Both the position numbers and the translations under genes were made by a program. From an uncultured Collinsella sp. (GTDB lineage: Bacteria; Actinomycetota; Coriobacteriia; Coriobacteriales; Coriobacteriaceae), in assembly GCA_902491565.1 (NCBI GenBank), contig CABUIE010000003.1:104255-168254 (forward strand): a DNA stretch of 64,000 nt, given 5' to 3'. The number at the start of each line of letters is the position of its first letter. Positions within the stretch are counted from its first letter, which is position 1. Of the stretch, positions 52,667 through 62,122 are shown one piece after another. Under the pieces are notes generated by a model. The model saw only the letters and a program-made list of their open reading frames with translations, had not been told where the DNA came from and searched no databases.

Positions 52667-55600
52667 GACGACGCATCGCTGGGCGGTCGCTCAGCAAAAC
52701 CCCGAGCTCGAAAAGGAGCTTTCGGCTGGTCTGGGCATTCCCGGGCTGGTGGCGCGCATTATGGTCGCGCACGGCATTGGCTCCATCAAAGAGGGCCAAT
52801 TGTTTTTGACGCCTTCGCTCGATCGCGACTGGGCCGATCCACTCATTATCCCGGGCATGTCGGTCGTTGCCGACCGCGTCGAGCGTGCTATTCGCAACCA
52901 CGAGCACATTGCAGTCTTTGGCGATTTTGACGTTGACGGTATTACGTCGACCTGCCTGTTGACCGAGGCGCTGCGCACGTTTGGCGCCGATGTCACGCCG
53001 TTTATTCCGCATCGCTTTGATGAGGGCTACGGTCTTTCGCGCGCGGCACTCGATCGCGTTAACGAGCTCGCTCGCCCCCAGCTGATCGTGACCGTCGATA
53101 ACGGCATTGCCGCCAAGGAAGAGGTTTCCTATTTGGAGGACCTGGGGATCGATTTGGTGGTCACGGACCATCACGAGCCCTCCGACCAGGTGCCGCAGGG
53201 TGTGCCCCTGACCGACCCCAAGCTCGAGGACGAGGGCCCCTCGCGCGAGCTTGCCGGTGCTGGTGTGGCGCTCAAGCTGGTGCAAGTCCTGGGTGAGCGC
53301 CTGGGCAAGCCGTCGTATTGGCGTTCGCTAATCGAGGTCGCGGCGCTGGGCACCGTGTCCGACATGATGCCGCTCACGCCCGAGAACCGCGCGCTGGTTG
53401 CCGAGGGCATCCAGCAGATGCGCGTAACCGCTCGCCCCGGCTATATCGCGCTTGCCGCGCTTGCCAAGGCGGACCTTTCGAGCATTACGGCGGATGGCCT
53501 GTCATTCTCGCTCATTCCCCGCTTAAACGCTGCCGGCCGCATGGCCGATCCCAAGCTGGCGCTCGACCTGCTGCTTGCCCGCAATCCCATCGAAGCAAGC
53601 GCGCTGGCGGCTGAGCTCGAGGAAATCAACCGCCAGCGCCGTGAGATCGAGGCGGAGCTCACGCGCGATGCCATGGCAAAGGTCGAGGAGACCTATGACG
53701 GCGGGCGCGCGATCGTCGTGGGCGGCGAAGGCTGGCACGAGGGTGTCAAGGGCATCGTGGCAAGCCGTCTGACCAACCGCTATCACGTGCCGGCGCTGCT
53801 GTTCTCGATCGAGGACGGTATCGCGCGCGGCTCTGGTCGCTCGGTGGGCAAAGTTAACCTGTTTGACGCCGTCGAGCGCTGTTCCGACCTGCTGATTCGT
53901 CGCGGCGGACATGCCGGTGCGGTGGGTGTGACCATCGAGGCATCCAAGCTCGATGAATTCCGTCGTCGCCTTTCCGCCGTGCTATCGGAGATTCCCGCTG
54001 AGGACTTTGAAGACATCGACGAGGTTGCCGCCACGGTCGACCTTTCCGAGCTGAATATCGAGACTATAGAGCAGATTTCCCGTCTTGAGCCGTTTGGCCA
54101 GGGCAACAAGGTGCCGCTGCTGGCCGCCGAGGGCGTGACGATGTGCGATCGCGCCGTGGTGGGCAAAACCGGCGAGCACATGCGCTTTGTGGCGACCGAT
54201 GGCGCCGCGAGCGTGTCGGCCATCATGTTCCGCGTGCCGCAAATCGATAAGCTCATCAACTGCGATAGCGCTGTCGACTTGGTGTTCGAGGCCGTTGCCG
54301 AGCATTGGCAGGGGCGTGTGAAGCCCAAGCTCATGATCAAGGATGTTCTGGTCCGCGATACCACGCTGCCCGGCGTCGACGATCCGGCATGCGAGCTTCG
54401 TCGTGGCGTGCAGCCGGCGGATTCTGGCCTGCGCCTGGAGTCGCGCAAGCGCGAGACGCTCGCCCAGCTTTCCTATACCGAGCTCACGCGCTCGCTTATC
54501 CATAGCTTTATCGGCTCGAACCAGCCGCACCGCGCGCAGGTCGAGGCGCTCGATGCCCTGGCCGATCACCAAAGTGTTCTGGCCGTTATGGGAACGGGGC
54601 GCGGCAAGTCGCTCATCTTCCATGTGCATGCCGCGCGTGAGGCGGTGCTTCGCGGACGTGCGAGCATCTTTGTCTATCCGCTGCGTGCGCTTGTTGCCGA
54701 CCAGGCCTATCACCTCTCGTCGACGATGGCATCGCTTGGCATTGGCGTTGGCGTGCTGACCGGCGAGACCGTGGAGGCGGCGCGCGATGACGTGTTTGCC
54801 GGCTTGGCTTCGGGCCGTACCGGCATCGTGCTCACGACGCCCGAGTTCCTGTCCATTCACCGCGACCGCTTTGCGCGTTCGGGGCGTATCGGTTTTGTCG
54901 TTATCGATGAGGCGCACCACGCGGGCCTTGCCAAGGGCGGCGACCGCAGCGCCTATCTCGACATGCCCGATATCCTCAAAGCCCTGGGCGACCCGGTCGT
55001 TATGGCCGCGACGGCCACCGCGACGGCTCCGGTCGTGGCCGAGCTTGCCCGCATGCTTCCGATCACTCACACGGTGGTCGACGAGACGGTGCGCGAGAAC
55101 CTGCAGCTCGAGGACGACCGTGATCTTGCAAGTCGCGAGAACCGTTTGGTGTCGATCGTGGCGACGGGGGAGAAGACCGTCATTTACGTCAATTCGCGCG
55201 ACCAGTCCGTGGCGCTCGCCAAGACACTACGCAAACGCGTTCCCGACTGTGCGACCCGTATCGCGTTCTATAACGCTGGCCTTACGCGCACCGACCGCCA
55301 TCGCGTAGAGGAGGCGTTTCGAGACGGCAGCCTCAGCTGCATCGTCTCGACATCCGCCTTTGGCGAGGGCGTCAACCTTCCCGATATTCGCCATGTCGTG
55401 CTCTATCACATGCCGTTTGGCGGCATTGAGTTTAACCAGATGAGCGGCCGCGCCGGTCGCGATGGCCATCCCGCCGTGATCCATCTACTCTATTCGTCGC
55501 GTGACGCCCGTATTAACGAGCGCCTGCTCGACTGCTATGCGCCCGAGCGCGACGAGCTCGTCACGCTCTATCGCGCGCTGCAGACCATGTGGCGCTCCAA

Positions 55601-55940
55601 CCGCGGCAAGACCGGGGACGATTCCTTTAGCGCGAGCGATATCGACATCGCGCAGATGTGCCTTGCCATCGATGCTCGCACGCCGGTCGACGAGCGCTCG
55701 GTGGAAAGCGGCTTGGGAATCTTCGAAGAGCTTGGTTTTTGTCGCGTTTCGGGGTTTGACGACACCCGTCGCATCGCGATGGCCGAAAACCCCGGCCGCG
55801 TGCAATTGAGCAGGTCAATTCGCTATTTGGAGGGCTTGCGCTCGCGCATGGAGTTTTCGGCTTTCCGGAGCTGGGCGCTCGATTCGTGCGCTTCTGATAT
55901 GCTAGCCAAAGTTAACCGCCCGATCGTACCGCGGGCCTAG
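52653..55940 (+). CDS. recJ: RecJ exonuclease fused to an SF2 (RecQ-like) DNA helicase
   Basis: This 1095-aa protein joins two repair enzymes. Residues about 1-600 are RecJ: FGDFDVDGI (about 89-97), VVTDHHEP (DHH about 172-174) and RRGGHAGAVGV of DHHA1. Residues about 615-1095 are a helicase: VMGTGRGKSLI (about 646-655), IDEAHHAG (about 751-758), FGEGVNLPD and QMSGRAGRDGH. RecJ is normally about 560 aa and a 5'-3' single-strand exonuclease that works with RecQ; here both are one chain. I chose ATG 52653 because GGGGGTGG is six bases before it. It is 15 bp upstream of rel. Confidence 0.93.
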   Translation: MSSLKTTHRWAVAQQNPELEKELSAGLGIPGLVARIMVAHGIGSIKEGQLFLTPSLDRDWADPLIIPGMSVVADRVERAIRNHEHIAVFGDFDVDGITSTCLLTEALRTFGADVTPFIPHRFDEGYGLSRAALDRVNELARPQLIVTVDNGIAAKEEVSYLEDLGIDLVVTDHHEPSDQVPQGVPLTDPKLEDEGPSRELAGAGVALKLVQVLGERLGKPSYWRSLIEVAALGTVSDMMPLTPENRALVAEGIQQMRVTARPGYIALAALAKADLSSITADGLSFSLIPRLNAAGRMADPKLALDLLLARNPIEASALAAELEEINRQRREIEAELTRDAMAKVEETYDGGRAIVVGGEGWHEGVKGIVASRLTNRYHVPALLFSIEDGIARGSGRSVGKVNLFDAVERCSDLLIRRGGHAGAVGVTIEASKLDEFRRRLSAVLSEIPAEDFEDIDEVAATVDLSELNIETIEQISRLEPFGQGNKVPLLAAEGVTMCDRAVVGKTGEHMRFVATDGAASVSAIMFRVPQIDKLINCDSAVDLVFEAVAEHWQGRVKPKLMIKDVLVRDTTLPGVDDPACELRRGVQPADSGLRLESRKRETLAQLSYTELTRSLIHSFIGSNQPHRAQVEALDALADHQSVLAVMGTGRGKSLIFHVHAAREAVLRGRASIFVYPLRALVADQAYHLSSTMASLGIGVGVLTGETVEAARDDVFAGLASGRTGIVLTTPEFLSIHRDRFARSGRIGFVVIDEAHHAGLAKGGDRSAYLDMPDILKALGDPVVMAATATATAPVVAELARMLPITHTVVDETVRENLQLEDDRDLASRENRLVSIVATGEKTVIYVNSRDQSVALAKTLRKRVPDCATRIAFYNAGLTRTDRHRVEEAFRDGSLSCIVSTSAFGEGVNLPDIRHVVLYHMPFGGIEFNQMSGRAGRDGHPAVIHLLYSSRDARINERLLDCYAPERDELVTLYRALQTMWRSNRGKTGDDSFSASDIDIAQMCLAIDARTPVDERSVESGLGIFEELGFCRVSGFDDTRRIAMAENPGRVQLSRSIRYLEGLRSRMEFSAFRSWALDSCASDMLAKVNRPIVPRA

Positions 55941-55955
55941 GGGAAGGGGACCTCG

Positions 55956-58316
55956 ATGGATGCCGCAGCCCGTACCGCCCATGATTCCACCCTCCAGCCG
56001 TTTTCGGAGATGGAGCACTATAAGCATGCCGATGAGCTGCCGCCCGAGATTATGGCGGACAGCTACGACAAGCTGGAGCGCCTGTGCCTCAAATATATGA
56101 ATGAGGACGACTTCTCCAAGGTGGAGCAAGCCTACTGCTTTGCCGCCGAGAAACACTGTAACCAAAAGCGCCGCTCGGGCGAGATGTACATTAACCATCC
56201 CGTCGAGGTTGCCATCATTTTGGCCGATCTCAAGATGGACTGCGATGTGGTGTGTGCCGCGCTGCTGCACGATACCGTCGAGGACACCGAGACCTCGCTC
56301 ACCGATGTTTCCGGCCTGTTTGGCGATACGGTGGCCGAGCTCGTCGATGGCGTGACCAAGCTCACCAACATCGAAGTCGACAGCATGGACGAGAAGCAGG
56401 CGCTCACGCTGCGCAAGATGTTCCTCGCCATGTCCAAGGACATTCGCGTCATCATCGTTAAACTTGCCGACCGTCTGCACAACATGCGAACGCTGGCAGC
56501 CCTGCGCGAGGATCGTCGCCTGTTTAAGGCTCGCGAGACCATGGACGTGTACGCGCCCTTGGCCGACCGCCTGGGCATGAGCTCTATTAAGTGGGAGCTC
56601 GAGGACCTGTCCTTCTTCTACCTGGAGCCCGATGCCTACCAGCGCATCGCGCGCATGGTGGCTGAGTCGCGCGAGGTCCGCGAGCGCTACCTTGCCGAGA
56701 CCATCAAGACGCTTACCGATGAGCTCAACCGCATTGGTCTGGAGGACTTCCAGATCAACGGCCGCTCCAAGCACTATTGGTCCATCTACCAAAAGATGAA
56801 GCGCAAGGGCAAGGAGTTCTCCGAGATCTACGACCTGGTGGCACTGCGCGTCATCACGCATTCGGTGCGCGATTGCTACTCCACGCTCGGCGCGGTGCAT
56901 ACGCTGTGGCACCCCATGCCCGGTCGCTTTAAAGACTATATCGCCATGCCCAAGGTCAATAACTACCAGTCGCTCCACACAACGGTCATCGGCCCTACGG
57001 CTCGTCCGCTCGAGATTCAGATTCGAACCTACGAGATGCATGAGCAGGCCGAGTACGGCATTGCCGCCCACTGGCTATATAAGAAGTCGGGCGGATCGTC
57101 TGCTTCCAAGACCAATGACGCTCAACGTTTGGACGACCAGATCAACTGGCTCAAGCATTCGCTCGATTGGGCGGCTTCCGACGAGATCACCGATGCCAAG
57201 GAATACCTGCACTCGCTGAAGGTCGATCTGTTCGATCAGGAGATCTTTGTCTTCACGCCCAAGGGCGAGGTCATGGCGCTTCGTGCCGGCTCTACACCGC
57301 TCGACTTTGCCTACGCCGTTCACACCGAGGTGGGAAACCATTGCGTCGGCGCCAAAATCAACGGTGCGGTGGCTCCGCTCACGCACGAGATTAAGACGGG
57401 TGACCGTGTCGAGATCCTGACGAACAAGAGTTCCAAGCCGTCGCGCGATTGGCTCAAGATCGTTAAGACACCTTCCGCCAAGTCAAAGATCCGCCGCTAT
57501 TTTGCCGCTGCGACCAAGGACGACGACGCTGCCGCCGGTCGCGATATGCTGGCCAAGGACCTGCGTAAGCGTGGCTATGGCATTTCTACGCCGCGTTCGA
57601 CGCGTGCACTCAACGCCGTGGCGGAGCAGTTTAACTTTAAGCAGCTCGAGGACCTGTTTGCCGCCGTCGGCGCCGGCAAGGTTGCCCCGCGCGCTGTGGG
57701 CAATAAGGTCGAGCAAATCTTGGACCCCAAGCCCGAGGAACAGCTCACCAAGGCCGAGGCTATCGCCGAGGTCGTGAAGCAGCCCGCTCGCGGCTCCAAC
57801 CGCAAGCCGCAAAAGCGCGGCAAGAGCGCCAGTAACGGCATTATCGTCAAGGGCGAGAGCAACAGCGGCCTGCTGGTCCGTCTGGCTCATTGCTGCAACC
57901 CCGTGACGGGTGACGACATCGTCGGCTTCATCACGCGCGGTCGTGGCGTTTCGGTGCATCGCGCCAACTGCCCCAACGTCAAGGGTCTTATGGAACATCC
58001 CGAGCGCATGATCGATGTGGAGTGGGACGGCGCTGCCGACACCCTCTTCCAGGTCGAGATCGTGGTCGAGTGCCTGGACCGCATGGGCCTGCTCAAGGAT
58101 GTCACCATTGCCATTGGCGATGCGGGCGGTAATATCCTTTCTGCCGCCACGTCGACCAACCGCGAGGGTATTGCGACCCTGCGCTTCATGGTCGAGATCT
58201 CGGACGCGAGCGGTCTGGATCCGCTGCTGGCTTCCATCAGCAGTGTCGATTCGGTCTACGACGCTCGCCGTCTTATGCCCGGCGAAGGCGGAGCTCAGCT
58301 CAAGCGTCGTGTGTAG
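55956..58316 (+). CDS. rel: Bifunctional (p)ppGpp synthetase/hydrolase
   Basis: The 786-aa protein has an HD hydrolase domain (YINHPVEVAIILADL, CAALLHDTVEDT), a nucleotide synthetase domain (GRSKHYWSIYQKMKRKG, IYDLVALRVI), a TGS domain (FVFTPKGEVMALRAGSTP) and a C-terminal ACT domain. This is the long RelA/SpoT homologue that makes and degrades (p)ppGpp during amino acid starvation. The start follows AGGGGAAGGGG. It is downstream of recJ in the same direction. A terminator follows at 58351. Confidence 0.96.
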   Translation: MDAAARTAHDSTLQPFSEMEHYKHADELPPEIMADSYDKLERLCLKYMNEDDFSKVEQAYCFAAEKHCNQKRRSGEMYINHPVEVAIILADLKMDCDVVCAALLHDTVEDTETSLTDVSGLFGDTVAELVDGVTKLTNIEVDSMDEKQALTLRKMFLAMSKDIRVIIVKLADRLHNMRTLAALREDRRLFKARETMDVYAPLADRLGMSSIKWELEDLSFFYLEPDAYQRIARMVAESREVRERYLAETIKTLTDELNRIGLEDFQINGRSKHYWSIYQKMKRKGKEFSEIYDLVALRVITHSVRDCYSTLGAVHTLWHPMPGRFKDYIAMPKVNNYQSLHTTVIGPTARPLEIQIRTYEMHEQAEYGIAAHWLYKKSGGSSASKTNDAQRLDDQINWLKHSLDWAASDEITDAKEYLHSLKVDLFDQEIFVFTPKGEVMALRAGSTPLDFAYAVHTEVGNHCVGAKINGAVAPLTHEIKTGDRVEILTNKSSKPSRDWLKIVKTPSAKSKIRRYFAAATKDDDAAAGRDMLAKDLRKRGYGISTPRSTRALNAVAEQFNFKQLEDLFAAVGAGKVAPRAVGNKVEQILDPKPEEQLTKAEAIAEVVKQPARGSNRKPQKRGKSASNGIIVKGESNSGLLVRLAHCCNPVTGDDIVGFITRGRGVSVHRANCPNVKGLMEHPERMIDVEWDGAADTLFQVEIVVECLDRMGLLKDVTIAIGDAGGNILSAATSTNREGIATLRFMVEISDASGLDPLLASISSVDSVYDARRLMPGEGGAQLKRRV

Positions 58317-58350
58317 GTGCGAGAGCCTCTCAGCATCATAGATATTGGTT

Positions 58351-58388
58351 ACGTTCGAGGCATCGTTTGGTGCCTCGAACGTATTTTA
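58351..58388 (+). terminator. Rho-independent terminator after rel
   Basis: A perfect 12-bp stem ACGTTCGAGGCA (58351-58362) pairs with TGCCTCGAACGT (58371-58382), followed by ATTTTA. The MBL gene start lies 17 bases further on. Confidence 0.8.
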
Positions 58389-58404
58389 GAAGGAGGGTAT
58401 GCGC

Positions 58405-59088
58405 ATGGGCGTTATGACTTTGGACCTGACACCCCGAGGCTCGGCTTCGATTGAGGCGCTCGTCAACGGCCCCATTCAGACCAACAGTTACGTCGTGATT
58501 TCGAATGACGAGTGCTTAATCGTCGATCCGGCGTGGGAGGGCGAGCGTCTTGTGGAGCATATCCGCACCGCGCATCCCGAGGTGCGCGTACTCGGGTCTG
58601 TCTGCACGCACGGTCATGCCGACCATGTTGGCGGGGTTGCCGGGGTTCGAGCTGTCGTTGGCGACGGCGCGCTATATGAGTTGTGCGCTAAGGACGTGAC
58701 GGTACCTCGCGCAAATATCGAGGAGCAGCGCACCATGTGGGGTATCGAGACGCCCGATCCGGGTGAGCCGACGCGTTTGCTTGCCGAGGGCGATACAATC
58801 GAGGTGGGCGACGTCTGCCTGCAGGTGATCGAGACGCCGGGGCATACGCCGGGCGGCATCGTCCTGTTCGCCGCGACCGAGCAGGGGAACATCGCCTTTG
58901 TGGGCGACACGCTTTTCCCGGGCAGCCACGGTCGTACCGATCTTTCCGGCGGTAACGAGGCGGCGATTATGCGCTCGCTCTCCAAACTTGCCAAGACGCT
59001 TCCGCCCGATACCGTTTGCTTGACGGGCCATGGCGATTCGACCACGATGGCGCGCGAACTTATGCAGAACCCGTTTATGCAGATGTAG
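58405..59088 (+). CDS. MBL-fold metallo-hydrolase (glyoxalase II-like)
   Basis: The 227-aa protein has the metal-binding THGHADHVGG, the later histidines in ETPGHTPGG and a FVGDTLFPGSHGRTD segment, then CLTGHGDSTTM. It resembles small MBL hydrolases such as glyoxalase II and YcbL, usually thioesterases. The ATG at 58405 is better placed behind AGGAGGG than an ATG at 58399. It stands alone between rel and fba. Confidence 0.87.
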   Translation: MGVMTLDLTPRGSASIEALVNGPIQTNSYVVISNDECLIVDPAWEGERLVEHIRTAHPEVRVLGSVCTHGHADHVGGVAGVRAVVGDGALYELCAKDVTVPRANIEEQRTMWGIETPDPGEPTRLLAEGDTIEVGDVCLQVIETPGHTPGGIVLFAATEQGNIAFVGDTLFPGSHGRTDLSGGNEAAIMRSLSKLAKTLPPDTVCLTGHGDSTTMARELMQNPFMQM

Positions 59089-59236
59089 GCTCGAAGCCGT
59101 CTTTCGAACCACGAAGACCACTCAATCGTCAAGCTATTTTCCCCAGTGGGTCGATTCTGTGGGGCAAACGGTCAAAATTTGTCCAATCGGATGGTATTCG
59201 TGAACAAACGAACGTTTATGCTCGGGTATGTCGTGG

Positions 59237-59242
59237 TAAAAT
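59237..59242 (+). promoter_or_regulatory. Candidate extended -10 promoter for fba
   Basis: TGGTAAAAT provides an extended -10 (TAAAAT at 59237-59242). A weak -35 (GTTTAT, 59214-59219) is 17 bases upstream, and fba starts about 40 bases downstream. Confidence 0.4.
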
Positions 59243-59282
59243 CTCAGGCGTTATCGGAGCAACCTTACAGGAGGTTTCTTTT

Positions 59283-60149
59283 ATGCTCGTCAACGCAGCA
59301 GACATGCTCAAGAAGGCCGAGGCCGGCAAGTACGCTCTCGGTGCCTTCAACACCAACAACCTCGAGTGGACCCTGGCTATTCTCCAGGCCGCCGAGGAGG
59401 CCAAGTCTCCGCTGATCCTTCAGTGCACCGCTGGTGCCGCTAAGTGGATGGGCGGTTTCAAGGTCTGCGCCGACATGGTCAAGGCTGCCGTCGAGGCCAC
59501 GGGCGTTACCGTCCCCGTCGCCCTTCACCTCGATCACGGTTCTTACGAGGACTGCTTCAAGTGCATCGAGGCCGGCTTCACGTCCATCATGTATGACGGC
59601 TCTCACGAGGAGACCTTCCAGCTTAACCTCGACCGCACCAAGGAGCTCGTTGAGCTTGCCCACTCCAAGGGCATGTCCATCGAGGCCGAGGTCGGCGGCA
59701 TCGGCGGCACCGAGGACGGCGTGACCTCCAACGGCGAGCTCGCTGACCCCGCTGAGTGCAAGCAGATTGCTGACCTGGGCGTCGACTTCCTCGCCTGCGG
59801 TATCGGCAACATCCACGGCGTGTATCCCGCCGACTGGGCTGGCCTTTCCTTCGAGCGTCTGGGCGAGATCAAGGCTCAGACCGGCGACCTGCCCCTCGTT
59901 CTGCACGGTGGTACCGGCATCCCCGAGGATCAGATCAAGAAGGCCATCTCCCTGGGTATCTCCAAGATCAACGTTAACACCGATCTGCAGCTCGTCTTCG
60001 CCAAGGGCGTTCGCGAGTATATCGAGGCTGGCAAGGATCAGCAGGGCAAGGGCTTTGACCCCCGCAAGCTCCTCAAGCCTGGTCGCGACAACATCGTTGC
60101 CCGCACCAAGGAGCTCATGGAGGAGTTTGGCTCCGTCAACAAGGCGTAA
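59283..60149 (+). CDS. fba: Class II fructose-1,6-bisphosphate aldolase
   Basis: The 288-aa protein has class II aldolase landmarks: GKYALGAFNTNNLEWT, VALHLDHGSYEDC with the zinc-binding His, SIEAEVGGIGGTEDG, GNIHGVYP and LVLHGGTGIPEDQI. It cleaves fructose bisphosphate with Zn2+. The ATG at 59283 has a strong AGGAGG. The codon bias is toward C-ending codons, more uniform than in neighbours, as expected for a highly expressed glycolytic gene. A large hairpin follows the stop. Confidence 0.96.
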   Translation: MLVNAADMLKKAEAGKYALGAFNTNNLEWTLAILQAAEEAKSPLILQCTAGAAKWMGGFKVCADMVKAAVEATGVTVPVALHLDHGSYEDCFKCIEAGFTSIMYDGSHEETFQLNLDRTKELVELAHSKGMSIEAEVGGIGGTEDGVTSNGELADPAECKQIADLGVDFLACGIGNIHGVYPADWAGLSFERLGEIKAQTGDLPLVLHGGTGIPEDQIKKAISLGISKINVNTDLQLVFAKGVREYIEAGKDQQGKGFDPRKLLKPGRDNIVARTKELMEEFGSVNKA

Positions 60150-60170
60150 GCGTCGCTAAACTTCCCGTCG

Positions 60171-60262
60171 GAAGCCCCGTCCCCCTACACTGTTTCCTTT
60201 GCGCTCACCTGGCTTCGCCAGAAGTCGCGCCAAGGAAACAGTTCCGGGGGACGGGGCTTCCT
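60171..60262. repeat. Long GTCCCCC-containing hairpin after fba
   Basis: The arms at 60171-60200 and 60233-60262 pair in 27 of 30 positions and begin GGAAGCCCCGTCCCCC. An inner stem CTGGC/GCCAG (60210-60222) sits in the loop. There is no T run, so it is more like a repeat element than a terminator, though it may protect the fba transcript end. Confidence 0.65.
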
Positions 60263-60401
60263 TCGTTTAACGCCGCAGGGTTACTGGGCTGAATTCATTT
60301 TTAGAGGTACCGTTTATCGGTGTCGAGGGTTCCTTTATTGGGGCTTTCTTTTTTATCTCGCTACAATGGACTTCAAGAGTTCTAATGACTTGGAGTTTGG
60401 T

Positions 60402-61835
60402 ATGGCTGTTATTAATGTGCTGCCTTCGGATGGGAAGGTTATTGACGAGGGGCCGGTTGGTTGCTCTGTTGATGTTTGCAATGATGACTTCCGTTTTCTA
60501 GATATTGGCTTGCCACCCGAGATTCTGCGTTTAAAGGACGCGGGGTATCTTTCGCAGGCTATTGAGGCTTGCGACCGCCTACTTGCCCAAAATCCCGATC
60601 CCTCGCTTGCTGCCTGCGTTCGTGCCGAGCGGTATCGCATGCTTGAGACGCCGCTTCATTTTTCGGTGTCGCGCGATCGAGCTATTGCGATGATTCGCGA
60701 GGAGTGGCCTGGGTTTACCGAGGAGCAATTTGACGATCTGATTGACCGTAAGCGTATTGACTGGCGCTTTATCGATGACGAGCTGTTCGTTCTCGACAAC
60801 TTCCTCGATTCGCTTCGCGTATATCCCAAAGAGGTCCCCGGCATGCGTCCCGATTCTACGGACGGAATAGCACTGCGCAACGAGATGCTCAAGGAGATGG
60901 AGTCGCAAAACGGATTGACTCGCGTTATTACGCTTAAGGCGTCCTTGTCTGTCCCCGGCGCTCTGGAGGGGGAGACCGTTTGCGCTTGGCTTCCCGTCGC
61001 GGCTGCCTGTCGTCAGCAGTCTCGAGTCGAGATTCTCGACATGACGCCGGAGGGTGCTGTTGCTCCCGCGAACGCTTCGGCGCGTACCGCCTCGTGGTCT
61101 TCTTCGAGTGAGCGCTCATTCTCGGTGACTTATCGTTATCACATCGATGCTGCTTATTGTGATGTCTACGGTGGCACACTTCCGGTTCATCCGCGTATGG
61201 ACGCGCCTCTGCCCGAGGATATTTCCGAGGATCGTCCGCACATTGCATTCACGCCGTATCTGCAGCAGCTGACGGCCGGTGTTGTTGACGGACTCGAGGA
61301 TCCGCTCGATCGCGCCCGTGCTATCTATGATTATCTGACGCAGCATATCGACTATCGTTATCAGCCGCCGTACTTGCTTTTGGGATCTATTGCCGATGAC
61401 TGCGCGCATTCGCTCCGCGGCGATTGCGGCGTTATGGCGCTCACGTTTATCACCATGTGCCGTATCGCGGGCGTGCCTGCCCGTTGGCAGAGCGGCCTGT
61501 ATGTTGCGCCCGATTCGGTGGGGTCGCACGACTGGGCAGAGTTCTATACGCCGCAGACCGGTTGGCTCAACGCCGACGTGTCATTTGGATCTTCTGCTCG
61601 CAGGATGGGGGAGGAGTGGCGCCGCCGCCACTACTTTGGCAATCTCGACCCGTGGCGTATGGTGGCCAACAATCGATTCCAGGCAGAGTTTGAGCCCTCT
61701 TTTGACGGCATGCGCGAGGACCCTTACGATAACCAGATGGGTGAGGCTTCGGTCGACGGTCGCGGATGCCGTCAGCGCGAGATGCTACGCACGGTCGAAC
61801 TCATCGAAATGCTCGAAGTTCCATTTTCGGACTAA
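60402..61835 (+). CDS. Transglutaminase-like domain protein
   Basis: The 477-aa protein has a C-terminal transglutaminase core with the catalytic Cys in RGDCGVMALTFITMC, His in GSHDWAEFY and Asp in LNADVSFG, preceded by an unassigned alpha-helical N-terminal half. No signal peptide is visible, so it is probably cytoplasmic, and proteases or peptide-modifying activity are typical for such folds. The ATG at 60402 is preceded by TTGGAG; an earlier in-frame ATG at 60366 has no ribosome site. Confidence 0.8.
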   Translation: MAVINVLPSDGKVIDEGPVGCSVDVCNDDFRFLDIGLPPEILRLKDAGYLSQAIEACDRLLAQNPDPSLAACVRAERYRMLETPLHFSVSRDRAIAMIREEWPGFTEEQFDDLIDRKRIDWRFIDDELFVLDNFLDSLRVYPKEVPGMRPDSTDGIALRNEMLKEMESQNGLTRVITLKASLSVPGALEGETVCAWLPVAAACRQQSRVEILDMTPEGAVAPANASARTASWSSSSERSFSVTYRYHIDAAYCDVYGGTLPVHPRMDAPLPEDISEDRPHIAFTPYLQQLTAGVVDGLEDPLDRARAIYDYLTQHIDYRYQPPYLLLGSIADDCAHSLRGDCGVMALTFITMCRIAGVPARWQSGLYVAPDSVGSHDWAEFYTPQTGWLNADVSFGSSARRMGEEWRRRHYFGNLDPWRMVANNRFQAEFEPSFDGMREDPYDNQMGEASVDGRGCRQREMLRTVELIEMLEVPFSD

Positions 61836-61874
61836 TCGGTAGAAAGCTGTGATAAACTAACTCACGCATTACGT

Positions 61875-61961
61875 GCCCGAGTGGCGGAATTGGCAGACGC
61901 AGTGGACTCAAAATCCACCGTTGGCAACAACGTGCGAGTTCGAGTCTCGCCTCGGGCACCA
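61875..61961 (+). tRNA. tRNA-Leu (anticodon CAA)
   Basis: The sequence folds as a class II tRNA: acceptor GCCCGAG with CTCGGGC, a D-arm, the anticodon stem GTGGA/TCCAC around CTCAAAA (anticodon CAA, reading UUG), a long variable arm, TTCGAGT in the T-arm and an encoded CCA. The length including CCA is 87 nt. The 3' part is repeated 184 bp downstream. Confidence 0.95.
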
Positions 61962-61988
61962 TACATGCAAGTGAGCGTTCAAGGGGGT
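61939..61988 (+). repeat. Copy 1 of tRNA-Leu 3' end direct repeat
   Basis: These 50 bases start in the T-arm (TTCGAGTCTCGCCTCGGGCA), include CCA and run 27 bases beyond. They recur with a single difference (GTGAG to GCGAG) at 62123-62172, as expected for the flanks of an integrated element or a tandem duplication. Confidence 0.75.
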
Positions 61989-62002
61989 TGCGGCCCCCTT
62001 TT
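61981..62002 (+). terminator. Terminator after tRNA-Leu
   Basis: AAGGGGG and CCCCCTT (61981-61987 and 61994-62000) form a stem, with T residues at the end. Confidence 0.75.
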
Positions 62003-62122
62003 CCGTGCCGAACTCGCGTGAGCGCGCGAAGCGTTAAGCAAACAGGCCTGCGGCCTGTTTGTAGCGGAGCGTGGCGAGGGCGCCGCGCGTCCGAAGCCCG
62101 GGGCTTCGCGAAGCGAAGGCCC

